DNA of 64,000 nucleotides, from NCBI RefSeq assembly GCF_000590885.1, contig NZ_JFHN01000053.1, positions 186,001 to 250,000 on the forward strand, in the 5' to 3' direction. The stretch is from Erwinia mallotivora (GTDB lineage: Bacteria > Pseudomonadota > Gammaproteobacteria > Enterobacterales > Enterobacteriaceae). The position numbers and the translations under genes are program-made. Every line of letters begins with the position of its first letter. The first letter of the stretch is position 1. This document shows, piece after piece, positions 21,401 through 30,891 of the stretch. The notes under the pieces were generated by a model. That model was not told where the DNA came from and did not search any database. It saw nothing but the letters and a program-made list of their open reading frames with translations.

Positions 21401-24400
21401 ACTCTTTTCGTTTGCTCTCTATGCTATTACCTCAATTACCGAAGACAATTTTCGCCTCAGCACTTCTCGGCTACAACCTTAATGAGGACAAAGTATTCAG
21501 AAATCACTTTATGGATCGCTGGCTCTCAAGATTACCGGGTGATGCTTTCTGGATAACCTTTTTTGCTGCATGGCAACAAGCTACTGTTTTATCAGTAACA
21601 TCCGGCAACAGTCTGACAGCAGAAAAATTATTCGAATTGCAGCATAATTTTGAATCTGAATTAAATACATGGATGAAATATAATGAAAATAACAAATCAG
21701 CATCTTTCATTGATAAAAACCATATATCTTTGGACAACCTTCCCCTTCTCCGGAAAATTAAAAAAAGTCGTTTTACCAGGTCTCTGAAGAATGAAAACCT
21801 GTCATTACACGTCAACTTTGATGAAAATAATGCTATTTTCGATCAATTTTTAGAAAAACATTATAATGAATCAAACGATATAGATATTGAAAAATATTTC
21901 TTTGCAGCAGAGGATGTATATAGTAACAATTTTGAAAGTAAGACTATCTTTCTTGAAAAAGAAAAAAAATACCTTGAACAACGTTTGGAACGTCTTTTGA
22001 GTGAAAAAGATGCATTTTACGAAAAAAAAATAGCTAATTATGTTTACCCTGATTCTCGGAGAAGATCCTCTTTCCCACCCATACTTTTAGACGATACCTA
22101 TGAAAATACCTACATGCCTTTTCCTGAACCAAAATTACCAGAAAATTTTACTGACGTTATAGAATCAAGAGAAAAAAGGATTAAATCAGTACAAGATGAA
22201 TTGGAAAACGTCAATAAACAACTTGAGGAATTAAAAAGACACAGTACTGGTGAAAATAGTGAAGATTTAAAGTATGTAGCCGCCATTCATAAAATTGAAG
22301 AAGAAATTAATATTGAACCATCTTATTTAGAATTCAAAATAAATAAATTATTAGAAATTAAGGAATATCAGATACGCACTCTTTCATCTGATCCTGTAAA
22401 AAACAAAGATGAAATTGAAATATTGCATATTTCAATTGAACACTTGAAAAACAGACAGCTTATAAATATTTTAAGAAATGCAGTTGTCCAATCATATAGG
22501 CAGGATGCAATTAGAAACAAATTTGAACCCCAAAAGAGCTACTGGGATATATTTCAGGCTAAAATAAACACTGCAAAAATCATTGCTCAACATGATAATA
22601 TTGATATAAAAAACATGAACGATGAATCATTAATTGATATTTATGATAAAAAAATAGCTAAAGAAGATGCCGAGGCTGCTGAATTTGAATATCTCTCTAT
22701 GCTCATATTGTGGCTATCCAACGGACAATTCAGAGAAATCTATGATTCCGATCCATATAATGTTTTTTTGAATTATTATCATTTAAAAAATAAATATGTT
22801 AAGGACTTGTTTTCTTTTCAAAATGAAAGACCCTCAACATATATCCATCAGGAAGATATGAGAAAAGATTTCGAGTGTGAGAACAGGGTAGAATATACAA
22901 CGCAGTACAATGATTATATTGATAAAGGATCGAGCAAATTTGATACCGAGAATCAGACACCTTTTTTCTTGTTATCTCTGAACTTATCGGAAAAAGAGCT
23001 GATTTACCCGCCGAAATCAATAAATGTTTATGAGCCAATATATATTTCAGAAAGTGAAGAATCATCTGGGACCAATTATGTATATCATCGCCCTGGATAT
23101 CTGACATATATTGAATTATTTGATGGTGGTATTGTGATGATCAGTTCGATGAACGGAGAGTTTCATAACATCAAACTATCCAGCGCTGAATTAGACAATC
23201 TCACAAAAAATTTAGGAATGGGAAAAGATGATCCTAACTTTTTCTCCAGATATTGCACTCATAATGGAATAGAAATCACACACAACATGTCACACCTTAC
23301 TCATATCAAAGAAATTCATGCGGATAATATTCGCAACGGTTTGTCAACCGTTTTAAAAATTGAAAATGATAAAATGATGGAGTCAAGAAAATTAGCCGAG
23401 GAAAGTAGTAGCGTAACATTCAGTATAATGTCTTTTATTTTACCTTTTTACAGAGAGATATATTATGGCGCAACAGATTCTCATCATACTTATGATCTGC
23501 AAAGTCTTGTACTTGATAGCGCAGAAGTAACAATGTCGTTAATCAGTTTGGGAATTAAAATGAGTAGTATATCGGCCAAGGCAGCTTCATCGATAGCAAA
23601 ATTCATTATAAATAATAGATTGGCAGGATTTCCTCGCAAAGAAATGATTAAAATGCTTATACACGAACTGCCAAAATTAGGGATTAATGTAGCTAAGTCA
23701 ACAGGAAAAGCCATATTAAGTGAGACAATACAAATTCTCGAACCCATTCCTGTTAGCCGAATATATAAACCATTAAAAAATCACATAAAAAACAAAGCAG
23801 GCACTAAATTTTCCACTCACCAGGCCAACACAGAAAGTATTGGTGACAATATAGAATTCGATAAAACAACCTCTTTACATACCAGCCATAACAATACTAC
23901 TGCAAAAAATAATATTCACAATGAGAGTATTATTAATCAAAAAAATTCTAAATACAGATATTATAAAACAAAACAAAAAAATGCAAAACTGAAGTTTGAA
24001 TCTGCATTGAAAGAAAAAAACATTAATATACTATCATCATCAGAGGAAAAGCCAATTGCGGATGTATTTTTAGCTCTTAAAGAAAAGGACTACGATCCAA
24101 AAATAACAACCTTTATTACCCTTGATAACGAAAAAGCTGTTGATATCAGCCAGGTTGTCACTGTCGAAATTGATGAGGTTACTTTTTTTATTGATAATAA
24201 CTTTAGTAAAATAAAACCCGACTCTCTTCAAAAATCTATTTTATTAACTGAGTCAGAATGGTTAGCTTTTTATAATGAAAAGTTCCAGTCAACCAGAAAT
24301 ATAATATTAAAAAAGACATCATTTAATCTTTCTAAAACAAAGCAATATTTAGACAAAGTAAATATAAATAAAAATTATTCACTGCAATACTTAAATGAAA

Positions 24401-24885
24401 TAGATGACAAAATGAGCTTTGTAAAAATATCTACTCAAAGGCTGAAACTAATTGAAAACCAATCCGCTGCAAAGCAGATGCTTACTACTGCTATTACCCA
24501 GGACAAAATAACAGATAACGCCAGGCTAGCTCCTTTTTCAGAAATCGAAATTCGAAGTAAACTGGGGAATAATCCATCATCATTTAGCCCGGGATATTTC
24601 ACATCACTCCCCGATGAATACGGCATTCTTCATGGCATAGATGGAAAACAATATCTCCGTTTTAATGAAAATTTTTATCATTTTTCACCAATTGAAAGTA
24701 ATTTCAAGAAAGGTACATTATTAGTTGGAAATAATAAAATTGATGTAATCTACCTGAAGGATAGTTGGGTTTCGGATGATATGAGTTTTTCTGGAAAATG
24801 GCCTGTTCATACCGATATAACTATGCCCAATATCGAAAGGGTCAATAATATTTCTTATACAACGTGTGACGAAAAATACATATAA
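18442..24885 (+). CDS. Giant toxin/effector-like protein, cut short by an in-frame TAA
   Basis: 2147 codons from ATG 18442, preferred over ATG 18424 because AAGGA lies 8 bases before it. There is no signal peptide; the first 100 residues are Ser/Thr-rich and low in hydrophobics, as in type III effectors (suggestive only). The body is helical and charged, with coiled-coil-like stretches (for example the EKEKKYLEQRLERLL region). A hydrophobic part near residues 1655-1755 reads SFILPFYREIYYG...VTMSLISLGIKM, recalling the translocation/pore region of large dermonecrotic-type toxins. Near the end, a YGILHGIDGKQYLRF...YHFSPIES module resembles repeats seen in that family. The gene is far more AT-rich than the backbone, indicating transfer. 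TAA at 24883-24885 separates it from a continuing frame (next entry). I do not recognise a named family; function is inferred. Confidence 0.6.
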   Translation: MYTSSNCTIANASSTSTGISTEKLSSPHSLIQSLSQIVNMPLDITSLKDGTVTVPHQEIKTANATSDIDSALSEFSDQTALISDIEANNCVSESSSLPTLAEKKALYNEFMYYKQSFENPQKMLDELSSRLSSEAMKDIHYVKELKELLPVLKALAGSILTVEGRKKLKKSTLEEINKKEENIREIITISTILSEILYNTDSKTISKNLIERKKILSGELIKRVMQKLSVSSEKRSEEQQKKFKNDIETIINTRPQTILIQERLDHYFSSAFKIIHDSIQKNLRDDIKKINKLARGVYSDIIEPEESINTILTAAGNRILPSPFVLTVKQITDKIDKILTTLDSNIEGVSQILPPFNKPYNEPGQVFYSDGVHLSAFTDRITESALNLFRYAGNTLTDFYHKKINRENLTPFLHSPLRSFSTIQPSDKKRYLVLKSRAESLHADANQLCTATKQLKSAVKLAISSGFQTIPEYKTAKEALLDELNPHAKNLPQAKLFDAVQTVKIVADNIIYRNYDSPFSITPSSLTVEQKDKENKLSAIFKETSGSLDDAANCIIKVVELLQSPVHPGSYASWLNSIKLNIERVLTITVQAPDIIWSGFDSTIGIRRHSKYEYPLKIKRNFQQNFHDISLLPKKAYRPYYVTPNKTRKSKEKIAHFSQIHQSVMPLLNETEKMIVLVRQLDAALIIWRKNNAEGKNILEGLAEKCQSVNLDNINQFWLAAGSVIRKNDIAVYQTGDERRTYKATLSSVLHKQTENIIVAAKRLHDASWQALWEPEGNKIQATLTDLSGQLANIKAGIKGVLEAATGVRIDNNPPEGMVAKDAGEWLTKLKKKYRSIGIPEGDIENMVEDILCYFSHTFTTKDDPKGVLFRRRAELAMQDEENGIIPWPASAEEHLAKTKTRQQYLQSWAEKRITFGIETELLLNHSLGKLFSPVKHSLIAPLRLLKLMLTPLRIEMTRRQMEKVRPGHAVPSSLISEYRSREYFQNSFRLLSMLLPQLPKTIFASALLGYNLNEDKVFRNHFMDRWLSRLPGDAFWITFFAAWQQATVLSVTSGNSLTAEKLFELQHNFESELNTWMKYNENNKSASFIDKNHISLDNLPLLRKIKKSRFTRSLKNENLSLHVNFDENNAIFDQFLEKHYNESNDIDIEKYFFAAEDVYSNNFESKTIFLEKEKKYLEQRLERLLSEKDAFYEKKIANYVYPDSRRRSSFPPILLDDTYENTYMPFPEPKLPENFTDVIESREKRIKSVQDELENVNKQLEELKRHSTGENSEDLKYVAAIHKIEEEINIEPSYLEFKINKLLEIKEYQIRTLSSDPVKNKDEIEILHISIEHLKNRQLINILRNAVVQSYRQDAIRNKFEPQKSYWDIFQAKINTAKIIAQHDNIDIKNMNDESLIDIYDKKIAKEDAEAAEFEYLSMLILWLSNGQFREIYDSDPYNVFLNYYHLKNKYVKDLFSFQNERPSTYIHQEDMRKDFECENRVEYTTQYNDYIDKGSSKFDTENQTPFFLLSLNLSEKELIYPPKSINVYEPIYISESEESSGTNYVYHRPGYLTYIELFDGGIVMISSMNGEFHNIKLSSAELDNLTKNLGMGKDDPNFFSRYCTHNGIEITHNMSHLTHIKEIHADNIRNGLSTVLKIENDKMMESRKLAEESSSVTFSIMSFILPFYREIYYGATDSHHTYDLQSLVLDSAEVTMSLISLGIKMSSISAKAASSIAKFIINNRLAGFPRKEMIKMLIHELPKLGINVAKSTGKAILSETIQILEPIPVSRIYKPLKNHIKNKAGTKFSTHQANTESIGDNIEFDKTTSLHTSHNNTTAKNNIHNESIINQKNSKYRYYKTKQKNAKLKFESALKEKNINILSSSEEKPIADVFLALKEKDYDPKITTFITLDNEKAVDISQVVTVEIDEVTFFIDNNFSKIKPDSLQKSILLTESEWLAFYNEKFQSTRNIILKKTSFNLSKTKQYLDKVNINKNYSLQYLNEIDDKMSFVKISTQRLKLIENQSAAKQMLTTAITQDKITDNARLAPFSEIEIRSKLGNNPSSFSPGYFTSLPDEYGILHGIDGKQYLRFNENFYHFSPIESNFKKGTLLVGNNKIDVIYLKDSWVSDDMSFSGKWPVHTDITMPNIERVNNISYTTCDEKYI

Positions 24886-25938
24886 AATTTATCTAAGAAT
24901 TTTACACCCGCCAAAATTGATGTTCTTAAAGAAGCTAAAATTTTGAAATTATCAAGTGACGATGCTTTCAAAGAGGCTATGAATTCAATTGCAGAAAACA
25001 TAAAAAGCGAATTACCCGTCACTGAAACTCATCACATTATGAATATTCCTTCTCTTAAAAAATCATCACTAACTGTTGATTATGGAGAGGGACCAGTTTC
25101 ACTATCTTCCCTGGGCGATAATCTATGGAATGGAATTTTAAAAAAGAAAGAATCATTAGATATTACGCTAACAAGATTTAGCACTTCATCCGGACAACAA
25201 TACTTTCGCTCATATTTAAAGGTTGCTTTTCCATCTATAACGGAACAGGATATCAACAATATAATTAACAAGCTTTATTTAGAGATAAAAAGCATGTCTA
25301 ACCGGATTGATTTCGCCTTGAAAAATGAAGGAAAAATTATTTTTGGTTATATTAGTAAAAAAAACACTCATGTTGATAATAAAGATCTGGCATTTGTTGT
25401 AACCGGAGATGTTGATGAGAGGATTTTTTTTAATTTAAATGCTATAGAGTCCGGGGAGTCTTTAGCAAATTCAAATTTTTTTTCAGAAACCATTAACCAT
25501 GAACTTTCACATCAAATATCTAATACCTTAGATTCAAAATACATCACTTTATCAGATAACAAAAACATGCTCCCCAATCTCAAAGAAGCTATTATCGAGT
25601 ATGATTGTGACATCATGAAAGACATACCATCAGATAAAGAATTTTTTATTCGCAGCGTATATGGCATGGATGAAAGTTATATATTTCCTGACAATGAAAA
25701 ATTTATTGATATATCATTAATGCACGCTAAAAAAACGTACATCCAACATAAAGATGCGCTCATGCCAACCCTCATTCTCAGCAATGCAGATACACATGCT
25801 ATCATCACAAGAGATATTGAATCATCATATATGCCTGATCATAGAACCATAATCAAACGTGAAATAGCAGGCAATACTTATAATCAATATCGCTTTGATC
25901 TGGAACTTATCAAAGCTCTGCTCAAACAAATACATTAA
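24886..25938 (+). pseudogene. C-terminal metallopeptidase-like domain, same frame after the TAA
   Basis: The frame of the giant gene stays open for 350 codons after the TAA (NLSKNFTPAKIDVLKEAKI... onward) to 25938, with the same AT-rich composition, so the ancestral protein was about 2,500 aa. A TTG at 24943 could start a 331-aa product but has only a weak AAGAAG before it. NHELSHQ (His codons at 25498 and 25510) is an HExxH zinc-protease motif, and EAIIEYDCDIM about 30 residues later could give the third ligand. This is probably the toxic, cytoplasmically acting domain now cut off from its carrier. Alternatives are reinitiation or stop read-through. Confidence 0.6.
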
Positions 25939-25996
25939 GATATCAAAGAAGAATGGCATGAGACGCTTTTATTGTTAAAATGACTGTATCTTATCA

Positions 25997-26244
25997 CTAA
26001 AAGGTAGATATTAAAAAATAGCTCCTGGAGAAAATGACACTATTTATCCAGGAGAACATACCTGGCCATCTGTTGAATGAGTAGCCATAATAATATTTTT
26101 CCTCAGAAACTGCATCGAAATCACCCAAATTTTTCGCCATGACGATTTCCGTTTTCTCACCGCCAACTATTTTGATATTGCATATGTAATATTCGAGCCA
26201 AATTAATGCAGATAGACTGAATAAAATACTAATAATTTTAACAT
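25997..26244 (-). pseudogene. Small membrane-anchored protein with a frameshift in an A-run
   Basis: On the minus strand an 81-codon frame ends at 25997 but has no legal start. An ATG at 26244 followed by TTAAAATT would enter it if one A were added to the run, giving MLKIISILFSLSALIWLEYY, a good N-terminal membrane anchor. A polar tail (GGEKTEIVMAKNLGDFDAV, YYYGYSFNRWPGMFSW) follows. It is convergent with the toxin-like gene. It may be a recent pseudogene, an immunity-type or unrelated small protein, or a sequencing indel; no family recognised. The remaining bases of 25939-26400 show no gene. Confidence 0.4.
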
Positions 26245-26400
26245 ACGCATCCAGAGTTTAATACAATCAGAATTTAATTCCACTGAACACAGTTCATATA
26301 GTCAGCTTATTTTCCATCTACTTTTGTTGTGATAATTTCTTTATCACTCCCAGAACAATTGTTAGTCTGGCTGAAAAGTCATATATGAGGAAAAGTCCGG

Positions 26401-26916
26401 ATGAAAATTGTTTATCGTCCTTATCAGGAGCAGGATGCTGAGGCTTTTGCAGCGGCGGTTAATCAGTCACTGGATACCCTTACCCCCTGGCTGGCCTGGG
26501 CCCATGAAGGTTTTACCACCCTGGAGGCCCGCCAGTGGTTTGCCACTACGCATACACTGAGAGAAAGTGGCAACGCGAATGAAATGGGGCTTTTTGCCAG
26601 TGATGGCCGTTTACTCGGAAGTGCTGGCCTGCGCTATTCCGCCAGTCCGGACAATCACTGCTCAATTGGTTACTGGATACGCAGCAGCGAGCAGCGCCAG
26701 GGAATAGCTACCAGGGCAGTACGCTACCTTGTGGAGATGGCCTGGCAGAGTCCGCAACGCGATACCGTTGAAATTCTCGCCGCAGAAGAAAATATTGCCA
26801 GCCGGCGGGTGGCGTTAAAATGCGGAGCTGATTTTATCGGCATTCAGTATGGATTGATTGTGTTAAATACTGGCCCGGTAAATACCGCCATCTACCATAT
26901 ACGTCGCCCGCAGTGA
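26401..26916 (+). CDS. GNAT-family N-acetyltransferase (RimJ/RimL type)
   Basis: 171 aa. Acetyl-CoA-dependent acetyltransferase of the RimJ/RimL/SpeG-like group. The IGYWIRSSEQRQGIATRAVRYL segment contains the Q/RxxGxA acetyl-CoA pyrophosphate loop (about residues 90-110), and the ASRRVALKCGADFIGI segment is the usual last helix and strand. Its GC content is like the backbone and unlike the AT-rich gene before it. Substrate cannot be told: a protein N-terminus, an amino acid or a small molecule are all possible. Confidence 0.85.
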   Translation: MKIVYRPYQEQDAEAFAAAVNQSLDTLTPWLAWAHEGFTTLEARQWFATTHTLRESGNANEMGLFASDGRLLGSAGLRYSASPDNHCSIGYWIRSSEQRQGIATRAVRYLVEMAWQSPQRDTVEILAAEENIASRRVALKCGADFIGIQYGLIVLNTGPVNTAIYHIRRPQ

Positions 26917-27455
26917 CGAAATGTTGATTAACTGGCATGATAAAATCCGCCTTAAGGGCGGTTATGATTAATTCATTTTTAGCTTATAGCAATATTTTCA
27001 GGCTAAAAATGGAATTATTTTTTTCGTTAAGATTATAATTTATTTCTTATACAGACGTTTTTTACTAAGATGTCAGGAAATATCATTACAGATATCTCCC
27101 CCATAAAAACCCACACATCAACCCGTATCTGGCCCGCACAATAAGATATTAATCAAGATCGTCATCAAAAAAACATCCTTAATAGCTAATGATGCCTCAT
27201 AAAATACTGCATATTTTCTCTGTCGGGCAGAAATAAAATGCGAAAATACCCCTCACAATAATCCAGAAAACATTACAACAGTTATTTCAGAAAATTCATA
27301 GAGATGCTAATTTTTAAAACAAACCACGAATTATTAAAGTTGCACATCTCTTAGCAACAATCCACTGTGAGTGAGTCCAAAAAAAAAACACTTAAACCAT
27401 TAAATTACACTCACGTCATTTTAATAAAAACAATGACATTACTATGGATTAAATT
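26917..27455. other. AT-rich gap upstream of the M66-type protease
   Basis: 539 bases without a supported gene. A short inverted repeat (CCGCC/GGCGG, 26947-26961) after the acetyltransferase may be a weak terminator but lacks a T-run. An open stretch of only 24 codons at 27070 is not enough to call. The start of the next gene at 27456 is not preceded by a good ribosome binding site. Confidence 0.5.
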
Positions 27456-30400
27456 ATGACCGATTATGTGAAAAGACCAGAAAATGTCTTTAAAGTAAAT
27501 ACTGAGCTACAGGTGTTTAATGAAAGCGATAATGGTAATGACCTGAAAGGAACATTACAGGCTAATGTTAAATTTGTTCAAAGTCAGATTATTCCCGCGC
27601 ATCCAAAATCTGGCGATCAACAACCACACCTGATTGCAGGACGCAAAACACTGCTTCTGGTAAAACCACAAGGCCATTTCAGCCAGTTACATGTCTCGCT
27701 TTACGATCAATCTGGTAACTGCTCTGGCAAACTCTCCCTTCTGCCACCAGAACAACTGCCAAAGAGCGCTTACTACGTTAACAATGTTCCTGACGATATT
27801 ACTTTTTCTCCTTTACCCGGCAGCACCCTGTCGGTAAATACCAGCGCCCAGTTAACTCTGCTTAGTGATCCCACAGCCGCTTTTTTACTGTCCCAGTTGC
27901 AGAATCATTCTGTTGTCGAGATCAGAACAGCAGATGGTCGCTGGACAAGAAATATATTTTTACCGGAAAACGGCGTTTCGGAAGGAAAATTAATCCGTGT
28001 CATTTCTAACGCTGGTTACACGTCAACAATTACATTCAGTGGCCGAACAACCATAATATCCAGGGGGGATACTTTCCATTTTAAATATATTTCCGGCCAG
28101 TGGATTCTCGATACTGAACTGGCAAACCAGGGGATTACCTATGCATTAAATACCTGGAGCCTGAACATTCCCGGACGCTGGATTAAACCGGGCATATCGC
28201 TGAACCTGGAGGCGGATCGGTTATCAGGGCAACTTGATAATATTAATGTCGGAGCACCAACAGAATTACTGATCCACACCATTGATATAGGTATGCTGAT
28301 AACGCCACGCCATCAATTCTCTTTTGCCGATGATGCTGAAGCGCACAGAGAGTATTTCCAGACCGCCCCCATATCAAGAATGATCGTCAGTAATTACGAG
28401 TCCATTCATTTGACCGAAGTAAGGTTACCTGACGGTCGGCTGTTGACTGATTTCGATCCCAGTCAGGGCGGTATTTATGACGGCACAATGCGCCAGCGAA
28501 TCGGTAAAGAATTAATCTCGTTAGGAATAAATAATGCTAATTACGGCATCAATTCATCAGAAGGTGAAGGTGAATGGAGCCCTTATCTCACCGCTCAACT
28601 TACCGCCCATAACAGTCGCGGTAATTACGCGAATGGTGTAGTGATCCACGGCCTGTCTGGCGGCGGCGGTATAGTTACGCTCGAAGATTCGCTTGGAAAT
28701 GAATTCAGTCATGAGGTTGGACATAATTATGGCCTGGGGCATTACCCCGGTGGCTTTGACGGCTCAGTACACCAGTCAGCCGACTCAATCAATTCCACCT
28801 GGGGCTGGGACAGCGATCGTAATTATTTCCTGCCAAACTTCTCAACAAAAATCACCCAACGCCCATCATGCTATGGCGATCGATGCCAGCCCCCTTTTTA
28901 TGGGCGCTCATACGGATTTGATCCCATGGCCGGTGGTGCACCAATGGCCCCCATTAACCGATTCACGCTTTATACCCCTTACACTGCGGCAATTATCCAG
29001 CAATTCATGGAGAGTAAGCTGGTGTTTTCACCCGACTCTGTCACCGGATTCAGAAAATGGGATGCAACGACTCAGCGGATGCAGCCCTGCGAGCACAGAA
29101 TAAACGTTGTCAGCCCGGTAACCATATCAAACCGGGAATTGAGTGAGCAGACTTTTACATCGCTGCTTAACCATCACCAGGTAGTCAAAGTCTACATGGC
29201 TGATGGCAACTGGGCGCAGAACATCCCTGTTCCACCAGCCAGCGCGTTGAACAGGCACAAAATAATCACCGTTGAACATCACGCCAGCTGGAACAGCCAG
29301 CTTCACCTGAATGGCAAAACGATTCTGGTCACCAAAGGATTTAGCCAGAGCTATCGTTCGGAAGAAGCTGGCTGGACAGCATGCATCCTGGTAGATGCGG
29401 ATACACGCCGTATTTATGCCGGTCATAATCAACTGGGTGCGCAACAACTGAGCGATCTGCTGGCCCGCTATCAGCTGGTCACCCTTTCACCCGATGATAA
29501 GTTCAAGCAAGAAGAGATTCATCTACCCGCTGCATCCCGGGAGAATGCCGGCAAAACTATTCGTGTGGAAAATTCTACAAGCCATATGCTCACCCTGGTG
29601 GCTGACGGTCAGTCTGTTAAAACCGGACCTGGTGAAGAAAGACACTTTTTTTCAGATGGTGGAAAATGGCTTGATAACCTGACTTACCAGGATAACAGCG
29701 TTGCTGTTAAGCCAGTCTCTTTTGGTGTGCCAGTCACCACCCTGGTCGGTTATTACGATCCCGAAGGCAAGTTGCCTGCATCTGTTTTTCCAGCGCTACA
29801 TGGCGCTTATGGTTATCTGTATCAGGAGCCCCCCTCGCAGTTAACTGATGCTGACTGCCAGCTGATTGTTGAGTCTGAAAATCAGGTGCTCCGTTTCAGA
29901 CTGGAGAACAAACGGTTGAGAAGTGGAGTAATGAATAAATTCCATATCAACGTTGCAGAATCACAGCAATCCCGCACGGTTAAGCTGATGTGCAATGGCA
30001 AGGTGGTCTGTAGCAGAGTTATTCAGCCAGCCCGTACGGCGCTGAATTACACCATCAATGGGGAAGCCACGCCAGACATCCCGATGCCAGACGGACTTGT
30101 GGTTACAGAAACCACGGCTGATTCCGTATCTCTGACATGGAACAGGTGGGATGAGGCTACGGAATACGTTGTCTACCGTAATGATGGTCTGCTGGCATCC
30201 GTCTCTCTGCCCGGCTATACCGATGCCGGTCTTGAGGAAAACACAGAGTACCGCTACCGGTTTGGCGCAGTTTATGGCGACGGGAGCCACACTGCATTAA
30301 GTGATGAAATCATAGCAATCACTAAAGTCACATCGAATTTACCCCCTGCGCCACCTGTTAACCTGCGCTCTGTGTCGGCAACGGAAAACAGTATCAGCCT

Positions 30401-30788
30401 GGTATGGGATATGCCGGTCGCCACCGCGCCGCTGGCATTTTTCAACCTGTATCGCGGCGAAAATAACGGCATTATCAGCGCGCTGGCCCGCGTGCCTGCC
30501 TCGCGCTCTGACTATCACGATACCGGGCTGAGTGCCAGCACCCGCTATCGCTATTTCGTTACCGCCAGCGACATTAACGACAGCACCTCGACGCCGGGTA
30601 ATACGCTGGAAGTCACCACGGCGGCGGCGAGTAGCCTGCCTCAGTGGGTACTCGGCGGCACCTGGCAGGCGGGCGAAAAAGTCAGCTATCAAAACAGGGA
30701 GTGGATTTGTATCCAGACGCACACCGCCTGGGTTATCAGCTGGGCTCCGGGTACTGCCGATTCCGTGGCCCTGTGGCAACCAGCCTGA
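27456..30788 (+). CDS. Large M66 (StcE-like) metzincin with FN3 and chitin-binding-like domains
   Basis: 1110 aa. The N-terminal half resembles the M66 family (LQANVKFVQSQIIPAHPKSGD, DQQPHLIAGRKTLLLVKP). The extended metzincin site HEVGHNYGLGH (residues 419-429; His codon at 28710) supplies three zinc ligands and the catalytic Glu, as in the mucinase StcE. Repeated beta modules of about 90 residues follow (EIRTADGRW..., VKVYMADGNW...). Two fibronectin type III domains lie at about 873-957 and 963-1055, and a C-terminal WVLGGTWQAGEKVSYQNREW...W segment resembles CBM5/12 chitin-binding modules. No signal peptide is visible, so the secretion route is unclear. Likely a secreted protease acting on mucin-type or chitin-associated host glycoproteins (inference). 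Confidence 0.85.
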   Translation: MTDYVKRPENVFKVNTELQVFNESDNGNDLKGTLQANVKFVQSQIIPAHPKSGDQQPHLIAGRKTLLLVKPQGHFSQLHVSLYDQSGNCSGKLSLLPPEQLPKSAYYVNNVPDDITFSPLPGSTLSVNTSAQLTLLSDPTAAFLLSQLQNHSVVEIRTADGRWTRNIFLPENGVSEGKLIRVISNAGYTSTITFSGRTTIISRGDTFHFKYISGQWILDTELANQGITYALNTWSLNIPGRWIKPGISLNLEADRLSGQLDNINVGAPTELLIHTIDIGMLITPRHQFSFADDAEAHREYFQTAPISRMIVSNYESIHLTEVRLPDGRLLTDFDPSQGGIYDGTMRQRIGKELISLGINNANYGINSSEGEGEWSPYLTAQLTAHNSRGNYANGVVIHGLSGGGGIVTLEDSLGNEFSHEVGHNYGLGHYPGGFDGSVHQSADSINSTWGWDSDRNYFLPNFSTKITQRPSCYGDRCQPPFYGRSYGFDPMAGGAPMAPINRFTLYTPYTAAIIQQFMESKLVFSPDSVTGFRKWDATTQRMQPCEHRINVVSPVTISNRELSEQTFTSLLNHHQVVKVYMADGNWAQNIPVPPASALNRHKIITVEHHASWNSQLHLNGKTILVTKGFSQSYRSEEAGWTACILVDADTRRIYAGHNQLGAQQLSDLLARYQLVTLSPDDKFKQEEIHLPAASRENAGKTIRVENSTSHMLTLVADGQSVKTGPGEERHFFSDGGKWLDNLTYQDNSVAVKPVSFGVPVTTLVGYYDPEGKLPASVFPALHGAYGYLYQEPPSQLTDADCQLIVESENQVLRFRLENKRLRSGVMNKFHINVAESQQSRTVKLMCNGKVVCSRVIQPARTALNYTINGEATPDIPMPDGLVVTETTADSVSLTWNRWDEATEYVVYRNDGLLASVSLPGYTDAGLEENTEYRYRFGAVYGDGSHTALSDEIIAITKVTSNLPPAPPVNLRSVSATENSISLVWDMPVATAPLAFFNLYRGENNGIISALARVPASRSDYHDTGLSASTRYRYFVTASDINDSTSTPGNTLEVTTAAASSLPQWVLGGTWQAGEKVSYQNREWICIQTHTAWVISWAPGTADSVALWQPA

Positions 30789-30891
30789 CTGAATACGATG
30801 CCGGTGGGAGCCGGCATTTTTATTACCGTGCCAGATTGCTAACCTGCATAACACGCTGTAGCATCCTGTTTTACCTGCACAGGAAGTCATG

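Noticed and set aside
24883-24945. Programmed frameshift or selenocysteine-type recoding at the giant gene stop
   Set aside because: The stop is TAA in the same frame, not TGA, and there is no slippery heptamer or strong downstream stem that I can see.
27070-27144. 24-codon frame MSGNIITDISPIKTHTSTRI... before the M66 gene
   Set aside because: Reads plausibly but too short, no ribosome binding site and no known match; possible remnant only.
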